A DNA stretch of 44,904 nt from Dethiobacter sp. (GCA_020725665.1 DYEO01000011.1:1-44904), one strand, 5' to 3'; counted from the stretch's first letter, positions 21,641-30,140 are shown. Notes: generated by a model from the letters alone, not told the origin. Translations and numbers: made by a program.

Positions 21641-23479
21641 TTATTTTATAAGGGTGACCGTACCTTTATCGCCATCCACTCTCAGCTTCTGCCCCGTCTT
21701 GATCACGGTTGATGCCAATCCCGTGCCCACTACAGCCGGCAAGCCGTACTCGCGGCAAACAATGGCCGCATGGGACATGATGCCACCCACGTCTGTGATG
21801 GCGGCGCCAATCTTGTTGAAAACAGGCGTCCAGCTGGGTGATGTCGTGGAGGCAACGAGGATCTCCCCATCCTGCAGCTCGTTAAGCTGTTCGGGGCTCC
21901 TGATCACCCGGGCAATCCCCTCGATCGCACCGGATGAAGCGGGGAAGCCTTTCAGCTCAGTCATATCTTCCGGCGAGACGCCGCTGGCATCGAGCCACTG
22001 TTCCACCGAACTCGTGGTGACACCCCAGAGCATGATCGTGAAGGGCTCCGTTACTGTTTCCGGTGTCACCCCTAAGGCCGGTGGCGGTGAAAACTGGCGG
22101 AACTTTTCAATAACATCCTTGCGCCAGTCGATCTCCGCCTGCCAGTACGAAGGCCCGCGCGGCTTGACACCGGTGGCCCAGGAGGTTACCAGGTCGTAGA
22201 GAGCCTGCTGCAGTTCAAAGCGATTGAGGTACCATATTTCCTCCACATCGTTGAAGAAGCCGTGATTGACAAAAATTTGCCCCAGTTCCCGGATTTTATT
22301 CCAAAAAACGCCGTGGAACCAGTGCTCAATGTAAAAGCAATGGTCCTCCACGTAGGGGAAACAGGTCTGGGCCACGCCCAGCAGCTGCTGGAAGGTTGCT
22401 TTATCGTCTTCATTGGTGAGAAGCTCGGTGTATTCTTTGACCAGCTTATCCTTGGTTGCTCTTACCTGCTCGACGGGGCGATCGATGCTTTCCCCTTTTT
22501 CCAGCATATCGATATAGTTCTTGATATTGCCGAAGGGAATTTCCATCCTGTCGTACCAGGTCCAGTGATTGTGGTACCAACCTGTTCCTGTAGACATATA
22601 GAACCAGGGATACTGGGCATCTTCAAAGGCCTTAACCCATTCCCGGCCATTTTCGCTCCCACCCAGGGCGTTCAGGGCATCGTCCAGTTTTGCACTTCCC
22701 TTGATCGTATCCTGGACCCCGAGCTTCAACGCCAGCTTGGCCAGTTCCCTGAGATTCTCATCAGGCTTAAATAGAATAACGTCAACCCCACCGACCATTT
22801 TGGAGAGGGTGCGATCGTCCATGCCGGGGAAAACCTTCTTGCAGAAATCCGCCAGGATCACATAGGCGGCATATCCCAGGTTCAAAAATTCAAAGTGATA
22901 CTGCCACGCTTCCAAGCCATAGTTAATCAGCTCATTATACTTACGCACAAGTTCAAAACCGCTGCTCATACCCTTGCCTTCAAAAACTACCGCTTCGTCC
23001 TCCAGTTGGGGGAGATCTTTGATCTCCATGCCTTCCACGGTTTTAATCAGTGCGGTGACTTTATCTTTCCACTTGGCGTAAAGCTCGTCCCAGTTCTGGT
23101 AGTAGTAGCCGGCCCGCTTCATGAAATCGGCCACCCGTTGTTCAATCACCCCCGGGTCCTCTATACCCACCGGTGCGATGTAGAGGTAACCGTTGAGAAT
23201 GCGGTGGTCAATACCCATGGAGGCGGGGATGGAAAAGATACGGCTGTTATTTTGAGAAAGAGCCATATACCATGCTTCGTCCCAGATCAGGTCAAAGGGA
23301 TACATGGGTTCAGGGTAATGGAGCCCGTCATAATACCAGAACGACTTGTTTTCATGCTCTTCCATGTCTTTGTCTTCGGTGGTAAAGGTGTAGTAGTAAG
23401 GATACATGCGCTCCCATCCTTCGGTTCCTGGAACAGCGGGCACCTCATGCGGACTTGAAAAACCACGTTTTTCACTCAT
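21641..23479 (-). CDS. ppsA: Phenylphosphate synthase, phospho-His catalytic subunit
   Basis: 612 residues, the size of the ~70 kDa PpsA of Thauera. The C-terminus carries the swivelling phospho-His domain GGIMSHAAIVCREYGLPAVVG with the histidine at residue 570, matching from memory the active-site His569 of Thauera PpsA. The N-terminal ~480 residues are not PEP-synthase-like and contain many aromatic residues (WYYNRFELQQ-type stretches), as expected of a phenol-binding part. Expected reaction: His-phosphate + phenol to phenylphosphate. It is followed after 90 bases by the ppsB-like gene. Preceded by GAAAGGGGAAAAAAAGG and an activator-type upstream repeat array. Confidence 0.82.
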   Translation of the reverse strand: MSEKRGFSSPHEVPAVPGTEGWERMYPYYYTFTTEDKDMEEHENKSFWYYDGLHYPEPMYPFDLIWDEAWYMALSQNNSRIFSIPASMGIDHRILNGYLYIAPVGIEDPGVIEQRVADFMKRAGYYYQNWDELYAKWKDKVTALIKTVEGMEIKDLPQLEDEAVVFEGKGMSSGFELVRKYNELINYGLEAWQYHFEFLNLGYAAYVILADFCKKVFPGMDDRTLSKMVGGVDVILFKPDENLRELAKLALKLGVQDTIKGSAKLDDALNALGGSENGREWVKAFEDAQYPWFYMSTGTGWYHNHWTWYDRMEIPFGNIKNYIDMLEKGESIDRPVEQVRATKDKLVKEYTELLTNEDDKATFQQLLGVAQTCFPYVEDHCFYIEHWFHGVFWNKIRELGQIFVNHGFFNDVEEIWYLNRFELQQALYDLVTSWATGVKPRGPSYWQAEIDWRKDVIEKFRQFSPPPALGVTPETVTEPFTIMLWGVTTSSVEQWLDASGVSPEDMTELKGFPASSGAIEGIARVIRSPEQLNELQDGEILVASTTSPSWTPVFNKIGAAITDVGGIMSHAAIVCREYGLPAVVGTGLASTVIKTGQKLRVDGDKGTVTLIK

Positions 23480-23553
23480 CCTTTTTTTCCCCTTTCATTT
23501 TTAAACTCGCTGGATACTCCCACCTCAACGACAACGGCTGAATAACGGATAGA

Positions 23554-23582
23554 TTTATATCAAAAGGGTTTCCCCTTAATAG
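23554..23582 (-). promoter_or_regulatory. Possible weak promoter for ppsA
   Basis: On the minus strand TATAAA (23559-23554) lies 17 bases after CTATTA (23582-23577), a poor -35. The spacer contains AAGGG/CCCTT dyads. A good -10 with a poor -35 fits a promoter that needs an activator; the repeat array starts 13 bases upstream. Confidence 0.35.
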
Positions 23583-23594
23583 TTTTAAGTTATT

Positions 23595-23787
23595 GGCAGG
23601 ATCGGTGGGTCACATGATGAGAATCTGGCAGGTTTATTGTTGCCCCACGATGGCAAAATATGGCAGATTTGTTGGTGGGACGCATGATGAAAATTTGCAT
23701 CCTTACTGGCGGGATTCATTGATAACTAAATTTGGCAGAATTATTGGTAGACTGCATGATAAGAATTAGGCGGGTTTATTGGTAGGA
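23595..23787. repeat. Six degenerate ~35-bp direct repeats upstream of ppsA
   Basis: Units start near 23595, 23627, 23662, 23697, 23734 and 23769 (spacing 32, 35, 35, 37, 35). Shared plus-strand pattern: GGCAGRTTTATTGGTGGGAC then CATGATGARAATTT. They fill the gap between the ppsA promoter region and the regulator's stop codon. The units are diverged, so they are not a recent slippage product. Confidence 0.8.
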
Positions 23788-25728
23788 CTATGTATCTGAA
23801 CAGTCGCAATTAGTTAATCTCATGGCAAGCTGCAGCTGTAAACTTGTCTCCGGTTCCTTTAAATCCAATCCCGTAATCTCCTGAATTCTACGAAGCCTGT
23901 ACTTCATCGTGCTCGGGTTGAGGTAACCCTTGCGCGCCGCTTTTAAAACATTACTGTTATATTTATAGAAAAGGTTTAAAGTATGGAGCAGTTGGGTTTT
24001 ATGTTTTTGATCATAGACAATGAGGGGGCCGATGGTCCTTTTAGCAAATTCAGCAAAATGCTGGGGATTAATCTCGATGAGGGAGAATATACCCAAATTA
24101 TCATAAGAAACAATTTTGTTTTGTAAATTTAAGGCTTTCATGATATTCAGTGATGTAACCGCATTACGATAAGAAATCAAACAATCTTCCAGTTTGCCGC
24201 AGCTTGTACCAAGGGCGATCCACCAGGTTCCATCCCTGAGCAGATGGGACAACCTCTCTTTTAACAACTCAACCATGGGTTTTACGCCATGTTCTTTTTC
24301 TTTCCTGTTGAAAGAAACCATGATCAAAATGTGATTGTTTTTGGTTGTAACGATATGATTGGGGAAAGATTCCGCACAGAATTCCCTGATTTCCTGGTAT
24401 AACTCCGGCCTGCTCTTATCATCCCGGCCCGGTTCCACCTCGACTGACACTATCTGAAAAGTATTTTTTAAATTGAGACCAAGTTGCAGGGCACGGTGTT
24501 GTACCCACTCTTCAGATTCAAAATTTCCCTCCAGCAGATGTTCCAGAAAGTTTTCTTTTAAACGCTTGGTTTGCTCATCAGCTGCCCTTTGTTTCAACAT
24601 TTCCAGGGCAATGATTGTGGCTCCCTGTTCCATGGCCACCTTGTCCAATTGTTTCAATGCTCTATGCGCAAGCACGGTAGTGATTAACCCCATAATTTGT
24701 TGTCCCGCCACTATGGGTACGAGATATTGTGTCGTATCGATATCCGGATAAATCTCCACAGGTTTTCTCTCCTGGAAAAGCTTATAAACTTGCCGGCCGT
24801 ATTCTTTATTTTCGACCAGTTCCTTACCACAGACAAATGCCTTTGTAATGCTATGCATCGTTGTTGCTTTTATTTGAAAATTATGATCCTCCACCTGAAC
24901 CGGCGAGCCGATAAAGGCTGTCAGCGTGTCACAAATCGCTTCGATTCCCTTACCCCTTAAGACCAGCTCTGTTAGCTGGTTATGCAATTCCAACGATTTT
25001 TCCAAGATTTTATGCTGCTTTCTTAATATTTCATTTACACGCTCCAGTTCATCAACCTTCGTTTGCAGTTCTTTATCGATTTTTTCATAAAGCCTGGAAT
25101 TTTCCAGGGCGATACCGAGCTGTGAACCTAAAATCATTAACAGTTCCTGATCATCCTGGGTAAACGACGCTTCCTCACTTTTATTGGCCATGAGCAGGGC
25201 GCCGATAATCTTTCTTTTGGCATAAAGGGGTATACCGAGCAGGTTCCTTTTAATCGTATAGAAACCATAAAGATCATCGGGGTTATAATGGACGGAATTC
25301 CTGTTAATTACTTCCCCTTTTTGCAGGATTATTTCGATAGCCCCCTGGGGCTTTTGCACTATTTCTTCAATTAACTCCTCTTTTGCTTCATCAGAAAAAG
25401 TATAGTGTTTGACGATCTTCAAACCATTATCTTTTACTTCTTCCAGTGCCAACAAGCCGGCTTCTGCAGAAACCAATTTTTTCGCATACTTAATTATCTT
25501 CAAGGGCAGGCTTTCAGAATTTAGCTGGGAGTTTAATATTACCGAAGCCTCGTTTAAGATACGCCATTGAATTACCCGTTTTCGTTCCTTAAGCAATTCC
25601 CGGCGTAATTTTTCAGGTGAATAATCATCCCCGGAGGCAAAACACTCGCTGCCGGCTTCCGGCCCGGGACAACCGGAATCGGCTTTTGCTGGTCCTGGAA
25701 AGTTTATGATATTACTGTTTTGTTTCAT
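23788..25728 (-). CDS. GAF/PucR-type transcriptional regulator
   Basis: About 646 residues. Order: variable N-terminus, GAF domain (about 80-220, VSAEAGLLALEEVKDNGLKIV to LGIALENSRLYEKI), a short coiled coil, a PucR/CdaR-like middle, and the C-terminal PucR helix-turn-helix (NVLKAARKGYLNPSTMKYRLRRIQEITG). ATG 25728 is preferred for AAGGGA upstream; TTG 25776 and ATG 25758 are in frame. It lies between the phenylphosphate synthase genes and the carboxylase operon and is divergent from the latter, so it is the obvious activator, perhaps sensing phenol or a product. The effector is inferred. Confidence 0.85.
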   Translation of the reverse strand: MKQNSNIINFPGPAKADSGCPGPEAGSECFASGDDYSPEKLRRELLKERKRVIQWRILNEASVILNSQLNSESLPLKIIKYAKKLVSAEAGLLALEEVKDNGLKIVKHYTFSDEAKEELIEEIVQKPQGAIEIILQKGEVINRNSVHYNPDDLYGFYTIKRNLLGIPLYAKRKIIGALLMANKSEEASFTQDDQELLMILGSQLGIALENSRLYEKIDKELQTKVDELERVNEILRKQHKILEKSLELHNQLTELVLRGKGIEAICDTLTAFIGSPVQVEDHNFQIKATTMHSITKAFVCGKELVENKEYGRQVYKLFQERKPVEIYPDIDTTQYLVPIVAGQQIMGLITTVLAHRALKQLDKVAMEQGATIIALEMLKQRAADEQTKRLKENFLEHLLEGNFESEEWVQHRALQLGLNLKNTFQIVSVEVEPGRDDKSRPELYQEIREFCAESFPNHIVTTKNNHILIMVSFNRKEKEHGVKPMVELLKERLSHLLRDGTWWIALGTSCGKLEDCLISYRNAVTSLNIMKALNLQNKIVSYDNLGIFSLIEINPQHFAEFAKRTIGPLIVYDQKHKTQLLHTLNLFYKYNSNVLKAARKGYLNPSTMKYRLRRIQEITGLDLKEPETSLQLQLAMRLTNCDCSDT

Positions 25729-25833
25729 GAACAGTTTATCCCTTTCCCTTCCCTGCATAGAATTTTGCCTATTCAAGATAAGATGAATATTTAATGTTAT
25801 CCCAAGATTTAAAATATTTGTACCTTAACAATA

Positions 25834-25862
25834 ACTTTATCCTATCTCTTTGATGGTGTCAA
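25834..25862 (-). promoter_or_regulatory. Divergent promoter for the regulator gene
   Basis: Minus strand TTGACA (25862-25857), 17-base spacer, TAAAGT (25839-25834). It is the mirror image of the plus-strand promoter at 26057, as the -35 sits in a perfect 16-bp inverted repeat (25857-25872 versus 26047-26062). Confidence 0.6.
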
Positions 25863-26062
25863 TAACTAAATTAGGGGAAATTTTAGCCGTCGCGTTTAAC
25901 CACTTTAGACAAACCTCCGGAGCTCTGCCCTTGCGTCTGGAAGTTTTTCCTGAACATATGTTTGAACATGTAATTAATAAAAGCACGGCTTAACGGAAAT
26001 AATCCTTTGTTTAAAGTGGTCAGAAATGATGTGCAAATTTTGCACCAATTTAGTTATTGACA
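25857..26062. promoter_or_regulatory. Mirror-symmetric operator/promoter region
   Basis: Outer arms TGTCAATAACTAAATT (25857-25872) and its perfect complement (26047-26062); inner arms ACCACTTTAGACAAA (25899-25913) and TTTGTTTAAAGTGGT (26006-26020), one mismatch. Both gaps between outer and inner arms are exactly 26 bases. A 10-bp palindrome AACATATGTT (25953-25962) sits at the centre. The region is about 400 bases long between the two start codons and carries no gene. Confidence 0.85.
26031..26045. promoter_or_regulatory. GTGCAAA palindrome upstream of the ppc promoter
   Basis: GTGCAAATTTTGCAC, perfect 7-1-7 symmetry, ends 11 bases before the -35 at 26057. The position fits an activator site. 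The mirrored gap on the regulator side keeps only a partial likeness (GGGGAAATTTTAGCC). Confidence 0.6.
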
Positions 26063-26085
26063 TACCAAAAACGCTAGGATATTTT
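26057..26085 (+). promoter_or_regulatory. Promoter of the carboxylase operon
   Basis: TTGACA (26057-26062), 17-base spacer, TATTTT (26080-26085), about 50 bases before the first UbiD start. AGGGGAGG follows at 26126-26133. Confidence 0.65.
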
Positions 26086-26141
26086 TAGTTCAAAGAATAT
26101 GAAATATTATTAATAACCAAAATCAAGGGGAGGTTTTGGCA

Positions 26142-27551
26142 TTGGATTTACGAGGTTTTATCGGCCGTTGTGAGAAAATCGGGGAACTTAAGCGCATCAC
26201 GGCAGAAGTGGACTGGAACCTGGAGATTTCCCATATTTCGAAGCTCAACGAGGAAAGGGGCGGTCCGGCTCTCCTCTTTGAGAATGTCAAGGGTTATAGT
26301 TCACCGGTTTTAACCGGCGCCTTCGGTACACCGCCCCGCCTTTCCATCGCCATGGGGATGACGACCAGCTACTCCATGTGTGACCTGGCCAGGGAGTGGA
26401 TGAAACTCTCCATCAAAGAGGTAATTCCAGCCAGGGAAGTTTCCACGGGACCAATTTTGGAGAATGTTGACGACGTTGCCTCCGTAAATCTGGATAAGTT
26501 TCCCGTACCAAAATTTTATCCCCTGGACGGCGGCCGTTATATCGGAACAGCTGTTTTTTTGGTTTTACGGGATCCGGAAACAGGTGACGTCAACCTGGGA
26601 ACGTACCGCATGCAGATGCTGGACAATCAGCGCTGCGGGGTACAGATCCTGCCCGGCAAACGGGGCGAAAGGATCATGAAAAAGTATAAAAAGATGGGGA
26701 AAAAAATGCCTGCAGCAGCGGTTATCGGCTGCGATCCGCTTCTTTTTATGGCCGGAGCGATGATGCAGGCCGGGACGAGTGAATACGACATTGTAGGTTC
26801 GATCAGGGGAGAGCCCACAGAGTACATCGTCAGTGATTTTACCGGCTTACCCATTCCCGCGACGGCGGAAATCGTCCTCGAAGGAGTGATCGATCCGGAG
26901 AATTTCCAGCCTGAGGGACCCTTCGGCGAGTACACGGGCTACTATACGGATGAACTGGAAAAGGTGATCAAAAAACCCTGCCTGGAGGTCAAGCGGGTGC
27001 TGCACCGCAACAATCCCATCCTCTGGGCCACCTCGGTGGGACGGCCGGTTACGGATATCCATATGCTCCTCGCTTTTACGCGGACCGCAACCCTCTGGAC
27101 GGATCTGGAGCGTATGCAAATTCCGGGAATCAAATCGGTTTACATCCCTCCGGAGGCGGCAGGCCGTTTCTGGGCCATCGCTTCCGTGGAACAACGCTAT
27201 CCCGGGCACTCCGCCCACGTGGGGAACGCCATCATCTCCACCACCACCGGCAGCTACGGCATCAAGGGTGTTATTATAGTGGATTCCGACATTAAAGCGG
27301 ACGATATCGGGCGGGTCCTCTGGGCCCTCAGTGTGCGCTACGACCCCCTGCGCAGCACCGAACTGATCAAGCGAGGGCGTTCCACACCTCTGGATCCGGC
27401 CCTCGATCCCAATTCCAACAAGCTGATCACCTCACGCATCATTATGGATGCCACCATTCCCTATGAGTGGGAAACAAAGCCCAAGGAAATTGCGCTGGAT
27501 AAGGATATGCTGGAGAAGGTACAGTCCCGTTGGAAGGAATACGGTTTCTAA
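26142..27551 (+). CDS. UbiD-family phenylphosphate carboxylase subunit (first)
   Basis: 469 residues from TTG 26142, 8 bases after AGGGGAGG; TTG 26136 in the same frame is too close to it. It opens with LDLRGFIGRCEKIGELKRI as UbiD proteins do, has the prenyl-FMN/metal-site region DVNLGTYRMQ (about 149-158) and the catalytic EGPFGEYTGYY (from about 258). Size and context match the alpha or beta subunit (53-54 kDa) of phenylphosphate carboxylase, which forms 4-hydroxybenzoate from phenylphosphate and CO2. It is the first gene after the symmetric promoter. A decarboxylase for another aromatic acid is the alternative. Confidence 0.85.
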   Translation: MDLRGFIGRCEKIGELKRITAEVDWNLEISHISKLNEERGGPALLFENVKGYSSPVLTGAFGTPPRLSIAMGMTTSYSMCDLAREWMKLSIKEVIPAREVSTGPILENVDDVASVNLDKFPVPKFYPLDGGRYIGTAVFLVLRDPETGDVNLGTYRMQMLDNQRCGVQILPGKRGERIMKKYKKMGKKMPAAAVIGCDPLLFMAGAMMQAGTSEYDIVGSIRGEPTEYIVSDFTGLPIPATAEIVLEGVIDPENFQPEGPFGEYTGYYTDELEKVIKKPCLEVKRVLHRNNPILWATSVGRPVTDIHMLLAFTRTATLWTDLERMQIPGIKSVYIPPEAAGRFWAIASVEQRYPGHSAHVGNAIISTTTGSYGIKGVIIVDSDIKADDIGRVLWALSVRYDPLRSTELIKRGRSTPLDPALDPNSNKLITSRIIMDATIPYEWETKPKEIALDKDMLEKVQSRWKEYGF

Positions 27552-27580
27552 GATTTCTCCCGTGTAGGCTCGGGTATTGC

Positions 27581-27602
27581 GGGCGGCTGTAGGCAGCCGC
27601 CC
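27581..27602. repeat. GC-rich palindrome GGGCGGCTG
   Basis: GGGCGGCTG (27581-27589), TAGG, CAGCCGCCC (27594-27602), followed by CCTACGG. It is the 10096 element with a compensated base-pair change in the stem. It lies inside the operon between the first UbiD gene and the HAD gene. Confidence 0.85.
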
Positions 27603-27656
27603 CTACGGTGCCCGCCCGTAAGTTAAGTGACAGACATCAGAAAGGAGAAAAACAAA

Positions 27657-28202
27657 ATGTGTATTGACAAAAACTGGGAAGATGCGGTAGAGCGGGCAAA
27701 AAAGATCAAGCTGGTTATCTTCGATGTGCATGGAGTGCTGACGGACAATACGGTCATCTATAACGATGATGGACAGCGTTTGCGGTCTTTCTGCCACGAG
27801 GACGGTTTCGGCAGCAACGCTCTCATGTTCTGCGGTATTGAAATAGCCGTTATTACGCGGAAGTCCAAAACCGTGGCCGCCCGTATGGCCGATATCGGCG
27901 TCAAGCGCTACTACGAGACCAAGGAAAAAATATCCCAGTACGAGAAACTGCTGGAGGAGCTGGATATTACCGATGAAGAAGTCTGCTACGTGGGTGACGA
28001 AGTTATCGACCTGGGCGTGATGCGCAGAGTGGGTTTTGCAGTGGCCCCATCGGATGCAAAACGGCAGGCGCTCGAGGTGGCCCACTGGGTAACGGAGAAA
28101 GCCGGCGGCAAAGGCGTGGCCCGGGAACTGGCGGAGATGATCCTGATTGCCCAGGGGAAATGGGAGAAATTCTGTGAGAAAGTATCTAGTAAGGGGTGGT
28201 AA
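27657..28202 (+). CDS. KdsC-like HAD protein, phenylphosphate carboxylase delta-like
   Basis: 181 residues from ATG 27657, ten bases after AAAGGAG. A compact C0-type HAD fold of the KdsC group: FDVHGVLTDN (nucleophile D23), ITRKS, YYETKEKISQYEKLL and YVGDEVIDLGVMRRVG. The Thauera delta subunit is an 18 kDa HAD protein, thought to bind or cleave phenylphosphate. Here the second catalytic Asp of motif I is His25, and the GDD of motif IV is GDE. This suggests a non-standard phosphatase, or a binding subunit that passes phenolate to the UbiD pair. It lies between two UbiD genes in the operon. Confidence 0.82.
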   Translation: MCIDKNWEDAVERAKKIKLVIFDVHGVLTDNTVIYNDDGQRLRSFCHEDGFGSNALMFCGIEIAVITRKSKTVAARMADIGVKRYYETKEKISQYEKLLEELDITDEEVCYVGDEVIDLGVMRRVGFAVAPSDAKRQALEVAHWVTEKAGGKGVARELAEMILIAQGKWEKFCEKVSSKGW

Positions 28203-28205
28203 AAG

Positions 28206-28345
28206 GCAAAGACAAAGGTCAAAAGTCAAAAGTCGGGACTGAATAAAGTCAAAGACAGAAAGCCACAAGTCGAAGGTCGGATAAATAAAGTCAAAGGTCA
28301 AAAATAAAAGTCGAGGGCCCGGGACAAAAAAAGGACATTTGACCT
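28206..28345. repeat. Low-complexity GTCAAAGG/GTCGAAGG repeats
   Basis: Imperfect repeats such as AAAGGTCAAAAGTCAAAAGTC and ATAAAGTCAAAG fill the gap between the HAD gene and the second UbiD gene. The end (GGACATTAGACTGGAAGTTACA) resembles 14998-15022. Similar short-unit repeats occur at 17519-17545 and 16343-16375. Confidence 0.7.
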
Positions 28346-28424
28346 TATACTCTGGACATTAGACTGGAAGTTACAAATTGCTTTAAATTAACCACAACAA
28401 CCACGACAAAACACGGAGGTGGAG

Positions 28425-29870
28425 ATGACCTTGGTATTTAAGGACAATCGCGAATTCATGAAGGCATTGGCAGCGGCCGGAGAACTGGTTACCATCGAAC
28501 AGGAGGTGGACTGGGACCTGGAAGCGGGGGCGATCGTGCGCAAGGTGTGTGAAGAGAAGGGCCCATCCCCTTTAATGAACAAAATTAAGGATTATCCCGG
28601 GCACCGGTATTTAGGGGCGCCAATAGCCACATACAGGAAACTTGCAATTACTATGGGGATGGATCCCGACAGCAGTATTCCGCAGATTGCTGCTGAGTAT
28701 GTAAAGCGTACCAATCAACAGCCGATAAAGCCTGTCCTGGTTGATAAAAAGCAGGCTCCCTGCAAGGAAAACATTATCACGGGTAAAGACGTTGATTTAT
28801 TCTCATTGCCTGCCCCTATGGTCCACGACGGTGACGGGGGACGTTACCTGAGCACCTGGCACTTTGTAACAACAAAGGATCCGGATAACGGTGATGTCAA
28901 CTGGGGTATGTACCGTCAGATGTGCTATGACAGCAAAACCATGACCGGCCCACTGCTTCCTTTTTCTGACGGTGGCAAAGTCTTTCACGGCAAATACCGC
29001 CCCCGCGGATTAGCAATGCCCTTTGCAACCGTCATTGGACCGGATCCGCTTTCCGCTATTGCCGCATGTGCTCCTTCACCCATTCCAGAACCGGAGTACA
29101 CCGGGATGCTGATGGGGAAGCCCGTGGAACTGGTCAAATGCGAGACGGTAGACCTGGAGGTTCCCGCTCATGCAGAAATTGTGATTGAAGGGGAAATCCT
29201 TCCCGATGTCTTTTTAGAAGAAGCACCTTTTGGCGAGTATACCGGCTACCGCACTTCTCCCAGGGACCTGCGTACAGTTTACCGGGTAAAGGCTATTACT
29301 TATCGCAATGACCCCATTACAACTATTTCCAACATGGGAGTACCTACTGACGAGGGGCAACTGCTCCGCTCCTTTTCCCTGTGCCTGGAAATGGATACGC
29401 TGCTGCGCAGCCAGGGCATTCCTATCACGGGAGCTTTCATGTGGCCGGAATCAACCCATCACCTGGTAGTAATCGGGGTAAAGACTATTTATTCCAATAT
29501 TGCCGCACAGATTGCCCAGCTCGTTTTTGGCAGCAAGCTGGGTCCATGGTTCCATATGGTCGTTGTCGTTGACGATCAGACCGATATTTACAACTACAAT
29601 GAAGTTATTCATGCCTTAACAACCAAGTGCCATCCCAAGAAGGGGATTCATATCTATGAAGGAGCCGGGACACCCCTGTATCCCTTCCTTAATTTTGAGG
29701 AGCGATTGAAAATGGCGGGACCGAAGGTGCTTTTTGACTGCACTTTCCCCATAGATTGGGATCCGCTCAGTGAAGTTCCCAGGCTTGTTTCTTTCAAGAC
29801 GGTTTACCCCCAAGAAATTCAAGAAAAGGTTCTAGCCAACTGGGAAAAATACGGCTTCAAAGCCAGGTAA
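28425..29870 (+). CDS. UbiD-family phenylphosphate carboxylase subunit (second)
   Basis: 481 residues from ATG 28425, directly behind ACGGAGGTGG. UbiD pattern: FMKALAAAGELVTIEQEVDWDLEAG at the start, DVNWGMYRQM at about 160 and EEAPFGEYTGYRTS at about 268. Size again fits the 53-54 kDa subunits, and with the first UbiD gene it gives the alpha/beta pair. It differs in detail from the first copy (GYRTS for GYYTD, several extra cysteines such as VKCETVD), so the two are long diverged and may have separate tasks (CO2 exchange versus phenylphosphate step). Followed 15 bases later by the small gamma-like gene. Confidence 0.85.
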   Translation: MTLVFKDNREFMKALAAAGELVTIEQEVDWDLEAGAIVRKVCEEKGPSPLMNKIKDYPGHRYLGAPIATYRKLAITMGMDPDSSIPQIAAEYVKRTNQQPIKPVLVDKKQAPCKENIITGKDVDLFSLPAPMVHDGDGGRYLSTWHFVTTKDPDNGDVNWGMYRQMCYDSKTMTGPLLPFSDGGKVFHGKYRPRGLAMPFATVIGPDPLSAIAACAPSPIPEPEYTGMLMGKPVELVKCETVDLEVPAHAEIVIEGEILPDVFLEEAPFGEYTGYRTSPRDLRTVYRVKAITYRNDPITTISNMGVPTDEGQLLRSFSLCLEMDTLLRSQGIPITGAFMWPESTHHLVVIGVKTIYSNIAAQIAQLVFGSKLGPWFHMVVVVDDQTDIYNYNEVIHALTTKCHPKKGIHIYEGAGTPLYPFLNFEERLKMAGPKVLFDCTFPIDWDPLSEVPRLVSFKTVYPQEIQEKVLANWEKYGFKAR

Positions 29871-29885
29871 AAGGAGGTTAAAGCA

Positions 29886-30140
29886 ATGCTGCACTACGAT
29901 GTTTTTGTCAACAGCCTGGCGGATCTTCCCGAGGGGCAGGAAGTAAGACTCGCCATCAGGGATCTGGCCCCGGGTACGCATAAATACTGCTATAGCAATG
30001 TTACGGCGCTGGTTTCCCCAGACGCACAAAAATATGAATACGGGTTGCTGGTGCGCTTCGGCCGGGGGCAGATCCACCCCGCCCCTTATTCCATTAAAAT
30101 TTTGCAGCAGGTGGAGAGGATCCCGGAACGCTGGAGGTAG
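29886..30140 (+). CDS. Small carboxylase subunit, gamma-like
   Basis: 84 residues (~9.7 kDa) from ATG 29886 with AAAGGAGG upstream. Sequence is soluble, basic and mixed alpha/beta (LHYDVFVNSLADLPEGQEVR; KYEYGLLVRFGRGQ). I know no general family for it. The call rests on size and place: phenylphosphate carboxylase has a ~10 kDa gamma subunit not related to other proteins, and this gene sits tightly between two UbiD genes. A similarity check against Thauera PpcC would decide. Confidence 0.6.
   Translation: MLHYDVFVNSLADLPEGQEVRLAIRDLAPGTHKYCYSNVTALVSPDAQKYEYGLLVRFGRGQIHPAPYSIKILQQVERIPERWR

Noticed and set aside
23625..23645. Sigma-54 promoter (CTGGCAG...TTGC)
   Set aside because: GG and GC elements are 13 bases apart instead of 10, and the regulator is of PucR type without an AAA+ domain.
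23595..23787. CRISPR array
   Set aside because: The units are contiguous degenerate repeats without unique spacers, and no cas gene is present.
27603..28301. 232-codon minus-strand frame
   Set aside because: Antisense to the HAD gene, with no recognisable protein features.
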